Part shown: one piece after another, positions 26,968 to 36,678 of the stretch | Layout of the letters: each line of letters starts with the position of its first letter | Numbering within the stretch: position 1 is the stretch's first letter | Origin: Caldimonas caldifontis | GTDB taxonomy: Bacteria; Pseudomonadota; Gammaproteobacteria; Burkholderiales; Burkholderiaceae_C | Assembly: GCF_002930615.1 (NCBI RefSeq) | Contig: NZ_PSNX01000004.1 | Location: forward strand, 248,001-312,000 | Reading direction: 5' to 3' | DNA: 64,000 nt | Notes under the pieces: model-generated | Database searches by the model: none | What the model was told of the DNA's origin: nothing | The model's input: the letters and a program-made list of their open reading frames with translations, nothing else | Program-made: the position numbers and the translations under genes

Positions 26968-27638
26968 TGCACGAGCACCTCGTCGACGCGCAGGCGCAGG
27001 CCTTCCTGCGAGACCAGGGCGGGCACCTGCCTGATGCCGAAGCGGCGGGTCAGCGTCCCCTGCTGGTCGTAGTACACCGGCACGCGCCAGGCCTTCATCA
27101 GGTCCAGGTACGAGCCACCGGTCAGGATGGGCTTGACCTTGCCGTCGTAGCGCGAGATCAGCTCGCGCGCCCGAGCCACCTGTCGCGCGTCACGGGCATC
27201 GAAAAACAGCAGCCGCTTGGACAGCGACACCACCTCCAGCGGGTTCTTGCGCGTCCCGGCCGGGAACAGCAGCCGGCCCTGCGCATCGACGATGTTGCGG
27301 TCGAGCGTAAAGGTGGGATCGATGGTCCAGGACCGTGCAGTCTCGGTGCCTCGTACGCCCTCGACCGGGGCGGGCTGGCGCACGGCTGCCACACCGCGGT
27401 TGCGGGCCTCGTCAATCAGCCGCTGCAGCTCACCCGTGCGTTCCTTGTCGCGCAGGCGCTGCTGGATGAACTCCAGCAGGTGGGGCTCGGCAATGCCGTA
27501 GGTCGGGCCGATCGTCCCCAGGTCCACGGCATGGGTGGCCGTGCTCAGGATCATGGCGACGACCACCAGCAGCGACCGAATGACGCGCGCCGGCGCGCGC
27601 GCGCAGCCAGCCTGAGGCAGTGGCATCTCGAACTTCAC
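26964..27638 (-). CDS. traW: TraW, F-type pilus assembly protein
   Basis: This exported protein of about 224 residues starts at GTG 27638, overlapping the previous stop as GTGA; ATG 27626 is the alternative. The leader (VIRSLLVVVAMILSTATHA) is followed by the TraW hallmark DLGTIGPTYGIAEPHLLEFI. The C-terminal part (YYDQQGTLTRRFGIRQVPALVSQ) resembles the TrbC-like half of TraW proteins. It acts in the periplasm with TrbC. Confidence 0.94.
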   Translation of the reverse strand: MKFEMPLPQAGCARAPARVIRSLLVVVAMILSTATHAVDLGTIGPTYGIAEPHLLEFIQQRLRDKERTGELQRLIDEARNRGVAAVRQPAPVEGVRGTETARSWTIDPTFTLDRNIVDAQGRLLFPAGTRKNPLEVVSLSKRLLFFDARDARQVARARELISRYDGKVKPILTGGSYLDLMKAWRVPVYYDQQGTLTRRFGIRQVPALVSQEGLRLRVDEVLVQ

Positions 27639-28045
27639 CTGGCCGCCTTCCGGGTGCATGCGACCTGCTCGGCCAGCCGTGTCAGCCCTGGCCCGTCCTG
27701 GAGGTGGCTGGCCCGGATCATCGCCATCAGCAGCGGATCGCCGTCCCCTTCCGCCATCGCCTGTCGCAACTCGCGGCTCGAAAGACTCCGGCGGCACCGG
27801 CGGTCGTGGGCCTGGAGATAGGCCTGCGCCCCTTGGTGCGCCGCCGGGGAGATCTGCTGGAGCAGCGCAAGGTAGTCGGCCATCGGCACGTCGCCCGTGA
27901 CAGCCGGCTCGGACGATGTCTGCGCCAGCGCCGGCAAGGCCACAGCAAACGCGGTCAGGGCGACACGGGAAGCCAGCGAGGCCAGGGAGGTCAGCTGGAC
28001 CGGGTGAAGGCGCACCGGCCAAGGCAGCGTCAGGTCGGAATCCAT
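27635..28045 (-). CDS. Small exported protein in the transfer operon, function unknown
   Basis: This 136-residue protein has a signal-peptide-like N-terminus (SLASRVALTAFAVALPALAQT) and a helical mature part with two cysteines (DRRCRRSL and EQVACTRK). It overlaps traW (GTGA) and starts 10 bases after the S26 peptidase gene. No known Tra family is recognised. Its place suggests a periplasmic role in assembly. Confidence 0.72.
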   Translation of the reverse strand: MDSDLTLPWPVRLHPVQLTSLASLASRVALTAFAVALPALAQTSSEPAVTGDVPMADYLALLQQISPAAHQGAQAYLQAHDRRCRRSLSSRELRQAMAEGDGDPLLMAMIRASHLQDGPGLTRLAEQVACTRKAAR

Positions 28046-28054
28046 GGCAGCCCC

Positions 28055-28597
28055 TCAGAACAGCGGCACCACGGTGCCCAGCACCTGCTCGGCCCGCACG
28101 AGCCCGCTGCTGCGGTAGCGCGAGTCGAACGAGTCCGGGCCGGTGCCCTGCACGTAGTAGTGGCCCGGCGGGATCACCGTCGGCGCGATCGGCTCCAGCG
28201 GCCGCCGGTCGAAGGCCTGGGCCTTGGCCGTGCCGACGACGATACCGTTGACCGACACCGTGCGGTCGGACACCGTCACCACGTCGCCCGGCAGGCCGCG
28301 CACGACCTTGAAGAACGGCTGTCCATCCAGTCCGGGGTACGCGGTTCGCGCCTCGCCCGCAAACGAGAAGATGACGAACTCGCCGCGCTGCAGCGGATGC
28401 TCTCCGTGTTGCAGCCAGGCCACCCGGTACGGCAGGCTGCCCGTCCAGTTGAAGAGGACCGGCACGCGCGGCGTCGGGTCGATGAAGAGCCGCGTGTAGG
28501 CGAAGGCCCAGATCGCGAAGACGGGCAGGTAGAGGTACCAGCGTCGCCGCATGTGCGTCGCAAAGTCGATGGCCTGGGTGCGAAGGCTGCGCTTCAT
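28055..28597 (-). CDS. S26-family signal-peptidase-like transfer protein (TraF/TrhF type)
   Basis: This 180-residue membrane protein has one N-terminal segment (WYLYLPVFAIWAFAYTRLF) and a peptidase S26 domain. The likely nucleophile is Ser in NWTGSLPYRV (about residue 52) and the base is Lys in FFKVVRGLPGDVV (about residue 96). The end (YYVQGTGPDSFDSRY) carries the usual box. In conjugative systems such proteins process pilin or other transfer precursors. It overlaps trbI by ATGA. Confidence 0.88.
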   Translation of the reverse strand: MKRSLRTQAIDFATHMRRRWYLYLPVFAIWAFAYTRLFIDPTPRVPVLFNWTGSLPYRVAWLQHGEHPLQRGEFVIFSFAGEARTAYPGLDGQPFFKVVRGLPGDVVTVSDRTVSVNGIVVGTAKAQAFDRRPLEPIAPTVIPPGHYYVQGTGPDSFDSRYRSSGLVRAEQVLGTVVPLF

Positions 28598-29040
28598 CGG
28601 GCCTCCTCGGGGTCGTTCCTGTGGGGGGTCTGGGGATGGCCCAGCTTCTGCTGCAGCAGTGCCGTCAGATCGACGGTCCGCGGTGTCGGGCCGGCCACGG
28701 CGCTCTTCAGCACCACCAGACAGGCACAGTCGCGGGGCAGTTCCTCCAGCGCCGCCGGCAGCCGCTGCGAGAAGCTCCGGGCCAGCGCGAACGCCTTCTC
28801 GCGGTCGGCATCGGTGGTGGCACGGGTCAGGAGCTGGGTGAACTCGGCCTCCTTCTGCCGGTACACCTCGCCGACATCGACCACGCCGACGCGCTGGGCC
28901 GGGCGCACCACCACGCGGTCGTAGGCGGCCAACGTGCCCAGCACGATCAGCAGCGCGAACGCCGCATGCAGGAGGATGGGCACCATGCCCACAGGCCCGG
29001 AAACGGGTTGGCGAGGGCTGGCGCTGGCGTCGACGTCCAT
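28594..29040 (-). CDS. trbI: TrbI-like F-type transfer protein
   Basis: This 148-residue inner-membrane protein has one membrane segment near the N-terminus (VPILLHAAFALLIVLGTLAAY), then a periplasmic domain with VGVVDVGEVYRQKEAEFTQ. This fits the F-type TrbI family, which influences pilus retraction. Position between traC and the S26 peptidase is standard. The ATG at 29040 is used; the 3' end overlaps the peptidase gene. Confidence 0.87.
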   Translation of the reverse strand: MDVDASASPRQPVSGPVGMVPILLHAAFALLIVLGTLAAYDRVVVRPAQRVGVVDVGEVYRQKEAEFTQLLTRATTDADREKAFALARSFSQRLPAALEELPRDCACLVVLKSAVAGPTPRTVDLTALLQQKLGHPQTPHRNDPEEAR

Positions 29041-29056
29041 GGGAGCCCTGCGAAAG

Positions 29057-31657
29057 TCACACCGCGTGCCCGCGCCGCCGCAGCAACTCGGTGATCGCGT
29101 CGTCGATGCTCAGGCCCTGCGCCCGCAGCTCGTCGATCGGGGCGTTGTCCTCCAGCTTGTTGGAGAACAGCAGGTGGGTCGCCGGGTCGAGGATGTTGCG
29201 CGCCACGCCTTCGCCCACCGGCGAGGAGATGTAGACCTCCGAGAACACGCCGGGCTCCGTGCGCAGCGAGTTGAGCAGCCGCTTCTTGGGCTCGTCCATC
29301 GACAGCCGCCCCTTGCGGTCGAGCATCTCGATCGACTCGGGCTTCTGCCGCAGCAGGAATACCCAGTCCGAGCAGTTGAAGGCCGCCTCCATCTGGGCCG
29401 ATCCGTAGTAGTCGTCGGCACTCTGAGTGGCCGTGCCGAGCGATCCGCCGTACTTGCGGGCGCGACGCGCGGCTTCCTCGACCACGGCCGCCTTCACGGG
29501 GTCGTCGGCGCCGATGTCGCCCAACTGCTGCTTGAGCTCGTCGATGAAGAGCACCTTGCGCCGGTTGCGCGTGAGGTACATCTCGCCGGTGATCTGGTGC
29601 AGCAGCAGGATGTTGACGACGGCATGCAGGTCGGGCCGGCGCTTCAGCTCCTCGTTCTCGATGACGACGAAGTCGTTGCCGAAGTCGATGTTGTTGCGCC
29701 CCTCGAAGAAGCGCTCGTACTGGCCGCCGCGGGCGTAGGGGTTCAGCATCACGGCCAGGTCGCGGATGCGCGGGTCCTCGCGCACGCCCAGCTCCTCGAT
29801 GGTGCCGGCCTTGAAGGCGTCGCGCAGCGCGGTCACCGTGAGCGCGTTGCCGTGCTCGCGGAACAGCTTGATGACCATCGCCGAGATGGCCTTGTACTGG
29901 ACCTCGTCCAGCGGCCGGGACATCGAGGCCATCTTGGAGATGGCGGGCACCAGCATGTCGATGTCCTCGTTGATGTCGACGATGTGCGTGAAGGGGTTGA
30001 GGCAGATGTCGACGTCGGGCCGGAATTCGATGTACGTGCCCTTGGCCTTGCGGCACAGCTTCTCGAACGACCGGCCGAGGTCGAGCATCCAGACCTTGGC
30101 GTCAATGGCCCGGTAGGACCAGGCCATCTCGTTCATCAGCACCGACTTGCCGGACCCGGGCGCGCCGATGATCGCGAAGTTGTAGTTGCCCAGGTCGTTG
30201 TCGAAGATGTCCAGCGTCATCAGCTGGCCGCGCCGGCCACCGAAGACCAGGGCCGGCGTGCGCGTGCCGCGCCACTCGGCGATCAGCGGCGCCAGGTGGA
30301 TGGCATTGGCCATCGTCTTGCGCGAGACGCGGCGCATCTTGGCCAGGTCCTTGTGGAAGGCCTCCGAAAGCGTCATCGGCAGGCTGGCCAGCAGCGCCTG
30401 CCGGTGCATGTAGACATCGGCGTTGAGCTGGAAGCCCCGGCCGCGCCAGATCGCGTTGGCGGTCTCCTGGGCGGACACGGCCTTCTCGGGCGGCGAGAAG
30501 ATCGCCAGCTGGTGGTACAGGCTCACCAGGCTGCTGCCCACGTCGATGGCGTTGGCCGCTGCGGTCCAGTCCTGCAGCTTCTTGCCCACGTCAGGCATCA
30601 CCTCGGCCATCTTGCTGCGGGCGTTCTGGGTCGCGCGCACGTGATTGGCGGTGACCACGGACTTCATGACGTTGGGGTCGAGCACGTGCACGCCCATGGT
30701 CAGCAGGAACGGGGCGCTGTACTGCAGCGCCGGCTGCATCAGGTCGCCGATCAGCGAGCCCATCTGCCACAGCGCGAACCGCTCGGGGAAGGACTTGATC
30801 GAGTAGAAGCGTGCTTCCAGCGATCCCTGGTGACCTTCCTTCCAGAGGGTCAGGCCGGCCGGGTGCGGGTCCTGGATGGTGTCGAAGTCGACGATCTGGT
30901 CGCGGATCTCGCGGCCGTCGTCGTAGTGGAGGTTGGGGGCGTCGGTCTGGGAAACCCGGTCCGGGTTGGTGAAGAGCGCACACCAGTTGATCAGGTCCGC
31001 GGCGTCGCAGACACGGCTGGGCAGCGACGCCGAGCGCAGCGTGGACGCCATGGATTCGCGCAGCGCGACCAGCTCGTCGCGCCGGGTCAGGTCGCCGGCC
31101 TGTTCCACGCCGCCGGGCACCGACACGCTCATCATCAGCCGGAAGTCGCGGATCGTGTAGTGGAAGCCGGTGGTCAGCGACTGCTGCGCACCGTGCAGCA
31201 GGTGCCCCACACGCTGCCGAGCAAGGCGGTGAAACAGGTTGTCGTTGCGCGCCGGGCGGCCCCAGTGCTTGGCCTTGTCGGCCTGGTCGGCATCCTCGAC
31301 GCGCAGGTTGGCATAGCGGCGCAGCTGCTCGCGGACGTGCGGCGAGGCAAACAGGTGGAACTGGATCCCGGTGGCTGGCGGGCAGGTCGAGTACAGCGAG
31401 ATCAGCACCTCGGCCATGCGGTCGTCGGCACCCGACTGCGGCATCAGCTCGAGCATGAAGCCCAGGCTGTCGCGGTTGACGAAGAGCTTCTCGTCGGCGA
31501 GGTAGGCCGAGTACGGCAGCCAGGACGCGAACTGCTCGGCGGGCGTGTCCGGAGGCGAGCCCAGGCCCAGCCAGCCCAGGCTGCCTTGGCCGGGGCGGCT
31601 GCCGCCAGGAGAGGCGGCGGATCGGGACGAAGCGGTCGGGGCGAACGGAGTTGGCAT
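29057..31657 (-). CDS. traC: TraC, T4SS assembly ATPase (VirB4-like)
   Basis: This 866-residue cytoplasmic/peripheral ATPase powers pilus assembly. An N-terminal TraC domain (FASWLPYSAYLADEKLFVN to RPARNDNLFH) is followed by the ATPase with Walker A GAPGSGKSVLMNEM near residue 498 and Walker B KVLFIDELKQ near residue 700. The end shows the usual helicase-like block (SVGTATQSADDYY-like, here LGTATQSADDYYGS). Full length and intact. It is preceded by traV after 39 bases. Confidence 0.96.
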   Translation of the reverse strand: MPTPFAPTASSRSAASPGGSRPGQGSLGWLGLGSPPDTPAEQFASWLPYSAYLADEKLFVNRDSLGFMLELMPQSGADDRMAEVLISLYSTCPPATGIQFHLFASPHVREQLRRYANLRVEDADQADKAKHWGRPARNDNLFHRLARQRVGHLLHGAQQSLTTGFHYTIRDFRLMMSVSVPGGVEQAGDLTRRDELVALRESMASTLRSASLPSRVCDAADLINWCALFTNPDRVSQTDAPNLHYDDGREIRDQIVDFDTIQDPHPAGLTLWKEGHQGSLEARFYSIKSFPERFALWQMGSLIGDLMQPALQYSAPFLLTMGVHVLDPNVMKSVVTANHVRATQNARSKMAEVMPDVGKKLQDWTAAANAIDVGSSLVSLYHQLAIFSPPEKAVSAQETANAIWRGRGFQLNADVYMHRQALLASLPMTLSEAFHKDLAKMRRVSRKTMANAIHLAPLIAEWRGTRTPALVFGGRRGQLMTLDIFDNDLGNYNFAIIGAPGSGKSVLMNEMAWSYRAIDAKVWMLDLGRSFEKLCRKAKGTYIEFRPDVDICLNPFTHIVDINEDIDMLVPAISKMASMSRPLDEVQYKAISAMVIKLFREHGNALTVTALRDAFKAGTIEELGVREDPRIRDLAVMLNPYARGGQYERFFEGRNNIDFGNDFVVIENEELKRRPDLHAVVNILLLHQITGEMYLTRNRRKVLFIDELKQQLGDIGADDPVKAAVVEEAARRARKYGGSLGTATQSADDYYGSAQMEAAFNCSDWVFLLRQKPESIEMLDRKGRLSMDEPKKRLLNSLRTEPGVFSEVYISSPVGEGVARNILDPATHLLFSNKLEDNAPIDELRAQGLSIDDAITELLRRRGHAV

Positions 31658-31696
31658 GGAGCGTGCCTCGCAGGGAATACCGGATGAGGAGCCAGG

Positions 31697-32419
31697 TCAG
31701 TCGTTGGGTTCGTTGCCACGCGGATCGACAGGCATCTGCGGCCGGCCCGCCGGAGGCGTCAGGCCGGGCAGGGACAGCGAACCACTTGGTTGATCTGTCC
31801 GACCGGACTGGTTCGATGTCCTGGGGTCGCGCGATTCGGTGGCGCCGCCGGCAGAACGTGCGATTGCGGGCGGCGGAGGCCGCAACGGTGCGTAGGCATC
31901 GCGGATCTGCCGCTGCGCGTGCTCGACGAGCCACTGGCCGTCGTCGACCCGGACGTAGACATAGCCCTGGTCGTGGAGGTCGCGATCGGCGTCCTCCCAG
32001 GGCTTGAACCACAGTCGCAGGATGCGGGCCGACGACCGGAGCGGCATGGCCGTGGGCGAGGGCGGCGTCGATGGCGAGACGGCGATGCGGGAGGCCGACG
32101 CGCCTGCAGCGCCCGCCGCGGCTGCGCCCGCGATGCCCTCCGTCGCGCGCGGGGCTTGCGGCATGCCTGGGTTGGCACCGGCCGTTCGCCGCTGACTTGG
32201 CAGGTTGTTCTGCACAGCATTGGCGTAGGTGCCGGAGACGGAGTCGCAGGTGACGCCGTCCGGGGCCTTGCAGGCATAGCTGGAGCTGCCGCTGAGACCG
32301 CTCATGCTCATGCAGCCGCTCAGCATCCAGGCCAGCAGCACCGGCGCCGCGGCCAGTCCGGTGGCTGGGGCAGCACGCGATGTCGGAGCCGCGGGGAACT
32401 CGACGGCGGACTGCTTCAT
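31697..32419 (-). CDS. traV: TraV, outer-membrane lipoprotein of the T4SS core
   Basis: This 240-residue lipoprotein has the lipobox LAWMLSGC at about residue 36, followed by the conserved cysteines [18 protein letters not shown] of TraV. It is the VirB7-like member of the core complex with TraK and TraB. The C-terminal part is Pro/Arg-rich. ATG 32419 overlaps the upstream stop; longer upstream openness is ignored because the signal peptide begins here. Confidence 0.92.
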   Translation of the reverse strand: MKQSAVEFPAAPTSRAAPATGLAAAPVLLAWMLSGCMSMSGLSGSSSYACKAPDGVTCDSVSGTYANAVQNNLPSQRRTAGANPGMPQAPRATEGIAGAAAAGAAGASASRIAVSPSTPPSPTAMPLRSSARILRLWFKPWEDADRDLHDQGYVYVRVDDGQWLVEHAQRQIRDAYAPLRPPPPAIARSAGGATESRDPRTSNQSGRTDQPSGSLSLPGLTPPAGRPQMPVDPRGNEPND

Positions 32420-33336
32420 GGCTTGCCCCCCGCCACCTGCGACACCTGCTGGAGGCGAGCGAGCAGCACGGTCCGGTCGACGTAGCCGTCGGTTCGGGTT
32501 CCGTCCGCCCAGACCAGGGTGGGCGTGCCCTGGACGGCGAGGCGTTGCGCGAGCGCGAGGTTGCGATCGAGCGGGTTGTCGCACTCCGGGGCACGCGGGG
32601 CTGGCGGGTCGCCCGCCGGCCTGAGCAGCGAGGTGTCGCCCTGCAGCATGAACTGGTGCCAGGCCTTCTCGCGGTCCGCCGCGCACCAGATCGAGACCGG
32701 GCGCGCGCGGCCCTGGAAGGGCACCAGGAAGGTGTAGATCGTCACGTCGTCCAGGCCGGCCAGCTCGGGCTCGAGCCGGCGGCAGAACGAGCAACCCGGG
32801 TCGCTGAAGACGGCGATGCGACGGTGCTCGTTGCCGCCGCTGCCTCGCACGGTCTTGATCGCGTCCGCCAGCGGCAGCTGGTCGAAGGCAATGAGGGAGT
32901 CGGGAGCCGGCATCCTGTCGGCCTGCGCCGAAGGAACGCCCGCACCGGGCGCCCGGCCGGCCTGCGCAGCGATGGTGGCCGCGCGAGCCAGTCTGGGGCC
33001 GGTGAGGTCCTGCATGGTCTGGGTGTCGAAGACCCGGCCGAAGATGAAGTAGCGCGGATTCCGCGGCGACACGTAGGCCACGTTGCTGTTCATCCAGACC
33101 TCGTAGAGGCCGGCCACGGGCGAGCGCTGCACCTGCGTGAACTGGGTGCCGGGGTGCGCCTTGCGCAGCGCGGCCAGCAGCCGAGCCTCATCGGAGGCCG
33201 TGGCGCCGGCGTGGCCTGCGGAAAGGGCCGTCAGACCGGCCACGAGCCAGGCCGCCTGCCACCGGTGCCGGCCGGGAACATGCGGGGCGGGGGAGGTAAA
33301 GGCGAAGCCTGGTGAGGGCTTGTCAGTCGTTGGCAT
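32416..33336 (-). CDS. DsbC-like thiol-disulfide isomerase of the transfer operon
   Basis: This exported protein of about 306 residues has a DsbC/G-type thioredoxin fold: [16 protein letters not shown] near residue 180, and the cis-proline region [12 protein letters not shown] near the C-terminus. The leader is [18 protein letters not shown]. Such proteins (TrbB/DsbC class) arrange disulfides in TraU, TraH, TraN and TraV. It overlaps traB by 14 bases and traV by ATGA. ATG 33336 is used. Confidence 0.91.
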   Translation of the reverse strand: MPTTDKPSPGFAFTSPAPHVPGRHRWQAAWLVAGLTALSAGHAGATASDEARLLAALRKAHPGTQFTQVQRSPVAGLYEVWMNSNVAYVSPRNPRYFIFGRVFDTQTMQDLTGPRLARAATIAAQAGRAPGAGVPSAQADRMPAPDSLIAFDQLPLADAIKTVRGSGGNEHRRIAVFSDPGCSFCRRLEPELAGLDDVTIYTFLVPFQGRARPVSIWCAADREKAWHQFMLQGDTSLLRPAGDPPAPRAPECDNPLDRNLALAQRLAVQGTPTLVWADGTRTDGYVDRTVLLARLQQVSQVAGGKP

Positions 33337-34768
33337 CGTCGGAGACCTCCGGGTTGCTCGGGCGGACTGCAAGGGGCGCGGCGGCAGCGGCGCTCATCGG
33401 CACGTCGATGCGGACGCCCTTGGTGATGACGACATCGATCTCGCGGCCGGCGTCGACCTCGATCACAGGGAAGGTGTTCTCGGCCAGCTTGATGTAGTAC
33501 TGGGCGAGCCGGTCGAGGGCGCGGCCGACACCCGTGCCGAGCCCGGCCCGGTAGGCATCGGCGCCCGAGGCGCTGGTGATCGTTCCCAGCGGCGAGGTGC
33601 TGACGTTGGTGGACGAGGTGGCCAGGCCCTGGCCGATGCCGCTGACCACGCCGGCCAGCAGGGCGTTGGCCAGCATCTGGCCCTGCTTGGTGACCAGCCG
33701 CCCGCGCATGCCGACCTTGCCGTCCTCGCCGTAGACGCTGCCCTGGATCTTCACTTCCAGGGTCGCGCCGTCGGCGCGGACACACGAGAGGTTCTCGGTG
33801 CGGAGGTAGGCCCGTTCGGAGCTGATGTCGCCATAGCCAGCCGCGATGACGAAGCACTCGCGGTACTCGCCACGGAAGCGGTTGGGTAGCACCGCGTTGT
33901 CCGACAGGCGGATCAGCACAGGGTGTGGGTTGGACTGCGCCTGTCCGCCGGTGGGTGCGTCCAGTCCGCCGAGCAGCGTGCCGCGCGTGAAGCTCACCGG
34001 CAGCCAGGTCGACACCGTCCGAGGCTCGGCCGCCGGTGTGCCGGCACGCTCCGAAGCGCTGCCGCTCGAGCCGGGGTTGCCTTGCATGCTGCGATCGACC
34101 AGCGTGACGCGGCTGATGGCTGGCGCCGCCGGTGCTGGGTCGGCCGTCGGCAGCCCCGGCATGCCCGCTGGCAACTGTCGGCCGGCCATGCCCGGGCCGT
34201 AGGTCGAAGGGAGCGGCAGGCTGGCCGCCGGCGGCAGCCCGGTCGGCGTCGTGCCGGCCGAGACCGACGGCAAGGCGGGTGGGAGTGGTGCAGGCACGGG
34301 CGGAACCGGGGCTGCAGCAGGCGCCGGAGCAGCGGCGCCCTGGGCCGCCTGCGTCGCCGAGGTCAGGCGCTGTTCCAGTTCCGCGAATCGCTGCATCGTG
34401 CGGGCCTCGAAGGCCTGGCGGTCGCGGTTGAGCCGGGTCTGCTCCTCGCGCTCGCTCTCGTACTGGGCGAGCTTGCTGCCTGCGGTGCCGACCCACTGGT
34501 CCACCGGGTTGACCTGCTGGCCCGGCGGCATGACGCCGATGTTGGTGACCGGCCCTGGCGCGCCGGCGGCGGGCTTGCGCGCACCGGATGACGAGCCGGT
34601 GTCCGTGGACGCGAAGATCAGCCACAGCAGGCCCACGCCGGCGGCCACGATCACACCCAGCAGCGCGAACTGGCGCTGGCGCGGCGTCATCCGCTCGGCC
34701 AGTTGCGCGCCGAGGCGGGTGGCCGACTGGCGAAGGGCGGCTGCGGAGGGGGGCAGGGGCGACACCAT
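33323..34768 (-). CDS. traB: TraB, T4SS core-complex protein (VirB10-like)
   Basis: This protein of about 481 residues spans the envelope and links energy from the inner membrane to the outer-membrane pore. One membrane helix ([20 protein letters not shown]), a coiled region ([20 protein letters not shown]), a Pro/Ala-rich linker and a VirB10-type beta domain ([21 protein letters not shown] split before [10 protein letters not shown]) appear in order. The ATG at 34768 shares a base with the traK stop; a GTG one codon earlier is possible. Confidence 0.95.
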   Translation of the reverse strand: MVSPLPPSAAALRQSATRLGAQLAERMTPRQRQFALLGVIVAAGVGLLWLIFASTDTGSSSGARKPAAGAPGPVTNIGVMPPGQQVNPVDQWVGTAGSKLAQYESEREEQTRLNRDRQAFEARTMQRFAELEQRLTSATQAAQGAAAPAPAAAPVPPVPAPLPPALPSVSAGTTPTGLPPAASLPLPSTYGPGMAGRQLPAGMPGLPTADPAPAAPAISRVTLVDRSMQGNPGSSGSASERAGTPAAEPRTVSTWLPVSFTRGTLLGGLDAPTGGQAQSNPHPVLIRLSDNAVLPNRFRGEYRECFVIAAGYGDISSERAYLRTENLSCVRADGATLEVKIQGSVYGEDGKVGMRGRLVTKQGQMLANALLAGVVSGIGQGLATSSTNVSTSPLGTITSASGADAYRAGLGTGVGRALDRLAQYYIKLAENTFPVIEVDAGREIDVVITKGVRIDVPMSAAAAAPLAVRPSNPEVSDDAND

Positions 34769-35703
34769 CACTGGCCTCCGCGGCGGATGACGAAGACGTT
34801 GGTGGTCTCGCCCGGACGCAGGTTGTGGTGCTCAACAGCCACAGCCAGCACCTGCCCACCCGACGGGCTGTCGGGTCGGTCGAACTCCTGCTCCGCCAGC
34901 ACCATCAAGGCCTGGCTCACGTTCTGCAGCAGGTACTTCTCACCCACCAGACCCCGGCCCTCGTAGCGCCGCATCAGCGAGAACCTGGCTTCCGCCCAGA
35001 GCTGGATGGGCTGGTTGAGCTCGTCCATACGGATGTCGGGCGGCACGCGGTCGGACGCCATCGCCAGGAGCAGCGTCTTCATCCCCCGGATGTGGTTGGG
35101 GGCGGTGCCCAGCGGTGTCTGCGAGCCCGCGGCGCTGGTCGGGGACTGCATCGCCTGCAGTGCCCGTTGGCCGGGGTCGCGGATGACGATGGTGTCGGCC
35201 GGGGTGTCTGCCTTGCGCAGCACCAGCGTGTAGGTGGCGTGCGCCGACGAGATGAACAGGTTGACCGGCTTGGGCGAGTCGCCGACCGGGCGGATGTAGA
35301 TCTCGCCCTTGTCGCGGTCGCACTCCAGCACGATCTCCCCCGCGGGGTTCACGGCCGGCAATGCGGCAGCGGGCGGTGCGCCGTTGCTGCCGCTGGAAGA
35401 CGGCGCAGCACCACCGCAATTGCTGGAATGGATGTTGCCGAACACGTCCGTGATCGCGGCGCCGTCGATGCGGATGCGTGTGGGCTCCTTGATCGACAGC
35501 ACGGCCTCGACGGCCACGCCGTCGCGGGCGTCCAGCACCTGCAGCGCGGTTGCCGGCGCTGCGGCTGCGAGCAGGCATGTCACGGCCGTCCATGCGGCGA
35601 CCGGGCGGAACCAGCGGGGTGTCTGGGAACCTGGCGCCATCGTCACCGTCGCTGCCGGTGCAGCGAGGCGACGGCGCAGCGGCCGGGAGTCACGGCGCGG
35701 CAT
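34768..35703 (-). CDS. traK: TraK, T4SS outer-membrane core secretin-like protein (VirB9-like)
   Basis: This protein of up to 311 residues contains the TraK domain: EAVLSIKEPTRIRIDGAAI near the N-terminus of the mature part, and DRDKGEIYIRPVG in the middle. With TraV and TraB it forms the outer-membrane core. Two starts are possible. ATG 35703 overlaps traE by 14 bases; ATG 35640 gives a shorter leader (PVAAWTAVTCLLAAAAPATA) that looks more like a normal signal peptide. Confidence 0.93.
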   Translation of the reverse strand: MPRRDSRPLRRRLAAPAATVTMAPGSQTPRWFRPVAAWTAVTCLLAAAAPATALQVLDARDGVAVEAVLSIKEPTRIRIDGAAITDVFGNIHSSNCGGAAPSSSGSNGAPPAAALPAVNPAGEIVLECDRDKGEIYIRPVGDSPKPVNLFISSAHATYTLVLRKADTPADTIVIRDPGQRALQAMQSPTSAAGSQTPLGTAPNHIRGMKTLLLAMASDRVPPDIRMDELNQPIQLWAEARFSLMRRYEGRGLVGEKYLLQNVSQALMVLAEQEFDRPDSPSGGQVLAVAVEHHNLRPGETTNVFVIRRGGQ

Positions 35704-36256
35704 GGGTCACCTCCTTGAAGGTCTTCAGGTGCATCCGGCCGCCGCTGTACGCGAAGCCCACCTCGTAGGCCTTGGCGTCGTTGGCCGTTTCCAGGCCGTT
35801 GACCAGCGTGCGCAGCCGGCCGCGGACGACGACGGTCTGTGTGTCCTCGCTGGGCACCAGCTGCTGCGGCATGAAGAAGGTGCTGGCGTTGATGCGCTTC
35901 AGCCGCGCCGCCTCCAGCTCCTGGCGGGTCTTGAGCTCGCCGTGCTGGTCGGGCTCGACATAGCCGAGCAGGATGTCCTTCTTCCAGTCGATGGAGGCCG
36001 GCGTCACGTCCAGCACCAGCCAGGCGATGAAGGCGCCCATCTGCTCGAGGTACTCGCCGCTGGCCTTGTCGCGCGAGACCCAGAAGGACTTGTTGATGGA
36101 CGGCGGCACGACAACGGTGCGCACCGTGCCCAGCAGGTTGAGGATCACCACCAAGGCCAGCACATGGGCGGCGGCCAGCAGGCCCACGGTGAGCGCCAGG
36201 CCGCGGTTGCGGCGGCGCATCTCCTTGATGTCCCCGTTCAGGCGTTCGAAGTCCAT
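35690..36256 (-). CDS. traE: TraE, F-type assembly protein (VirB5/8-like)
   Basis: This 188-residue protein has one N-terminal membrane helix (LALTVGLLAAAHVLALVVIL), then the TraE periplasmic domain (TVRTVVVPPSINKSFWVS). It is required for pilus assembly and occupies the canonical L-E-K order. A GC-rich hairpin lies just upstream, between traL and traE. Confidence 0.95.
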   Translation of the reverse strand: MDFERLNGDIKEMRRRNRGLALTVGLLAAAHVLALVVILNLLGTVRTVVVPPSINKSFWVSRDKASGEYLEQMGAFIAWLVLDVTPASIDWKKDILLGYVEPDQHGELKTRQELEAARLKRINASTFFMPQQLVPSEDTQTVVVRGRLRTLVNGLETANDAKAYEVGFAYSGGRMHLKTFKEVTHAAP

Positions 36257-36288
36257 GTCAGTCCCGCCCGGCCGTCCGAAGGGACTGA

Positions 36289-36307
36289 GCAGCCCCTCGG
36301 GGGCTGC
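36289..36307 (-). other. Perfect 8-bp hairpin between traL and traE
   Basis: GCAGCCCC (36289-36296), a TCG loop and GGGGCTGC (36300-36307) form a very stable stem in the 91-base gap between the traL stop and the traE start. There is no T-run on either side, so it is unlikely to be a complete terminator. It could tune mRNA stability so that pilin and traL messages exceed the downstream ones, as an inference. Confidence 0.5.
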
Positions 36308-36347
36308 GAACGAAGTGAGCTTGGGGCTTCATCTCTTGGCCTTGGGG

Positions 36348-36647
36348 TCAACCGACCATGCGCCGGATGTGCGACGGCGGCGTGGCGCGCATCGCCGTCA
36401 GCGGGCTGGTGGGCAGGTGCCAGTACAGCCAGTGCACCGCGAAGGCCGGGTGCTTGTCGGCCTTGATGCGGGCGATGGCGCGCGAGGTGAGGGCGCCGGC
36501 GGCCAGGCACAGCGCGAAGGAGAACTTCGAGCCGGACATGTAGCCCATGAACAGCCCGAAGAGCAGGGGCGCGGCGACGTCGACGTCCCAGAAGCCGATC
36601 TTCCACTGGTCGTCCAGGCGGCGCGGGATGTAGGTGTCGGCGTGCAT
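36348..36647 (-). CDS. traL: TraL, F-type pilus assembly protein (VirB3-like)
   Basis: This 99-residue inner-membrane protein shows the family start YIPRRLDDQWKIGFWD, then two hydrophobic segments (AAPLLFGLFMGYMSGSKFSF and CLAAGALTSRAIARI). Standard position between traA and traE. Confidence 0.94.
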   Translation of the reverse strand: MHADTYIPRRLDDQWKIGFWDVDVAAPLLFGLFMGYMSGSKFSFALCLAAGALTSRAIARIKADKHPAFAVHWLYWHLPTSPLTAMRATPPSHIRRMVG

Positions 36648-36678
36648 GCGGGCCTCCTGCTCGTCGGCTGCGCGCGCG

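Noticed and set aside
28934-31687. Very long plus-strand open frame opposite traC
   Set aside because: It is the complement of traC, with His/Val/Arg/Leu-biased composition, no domain and no ribosome-binding site; a common artefact of GC-rich coding DNA.
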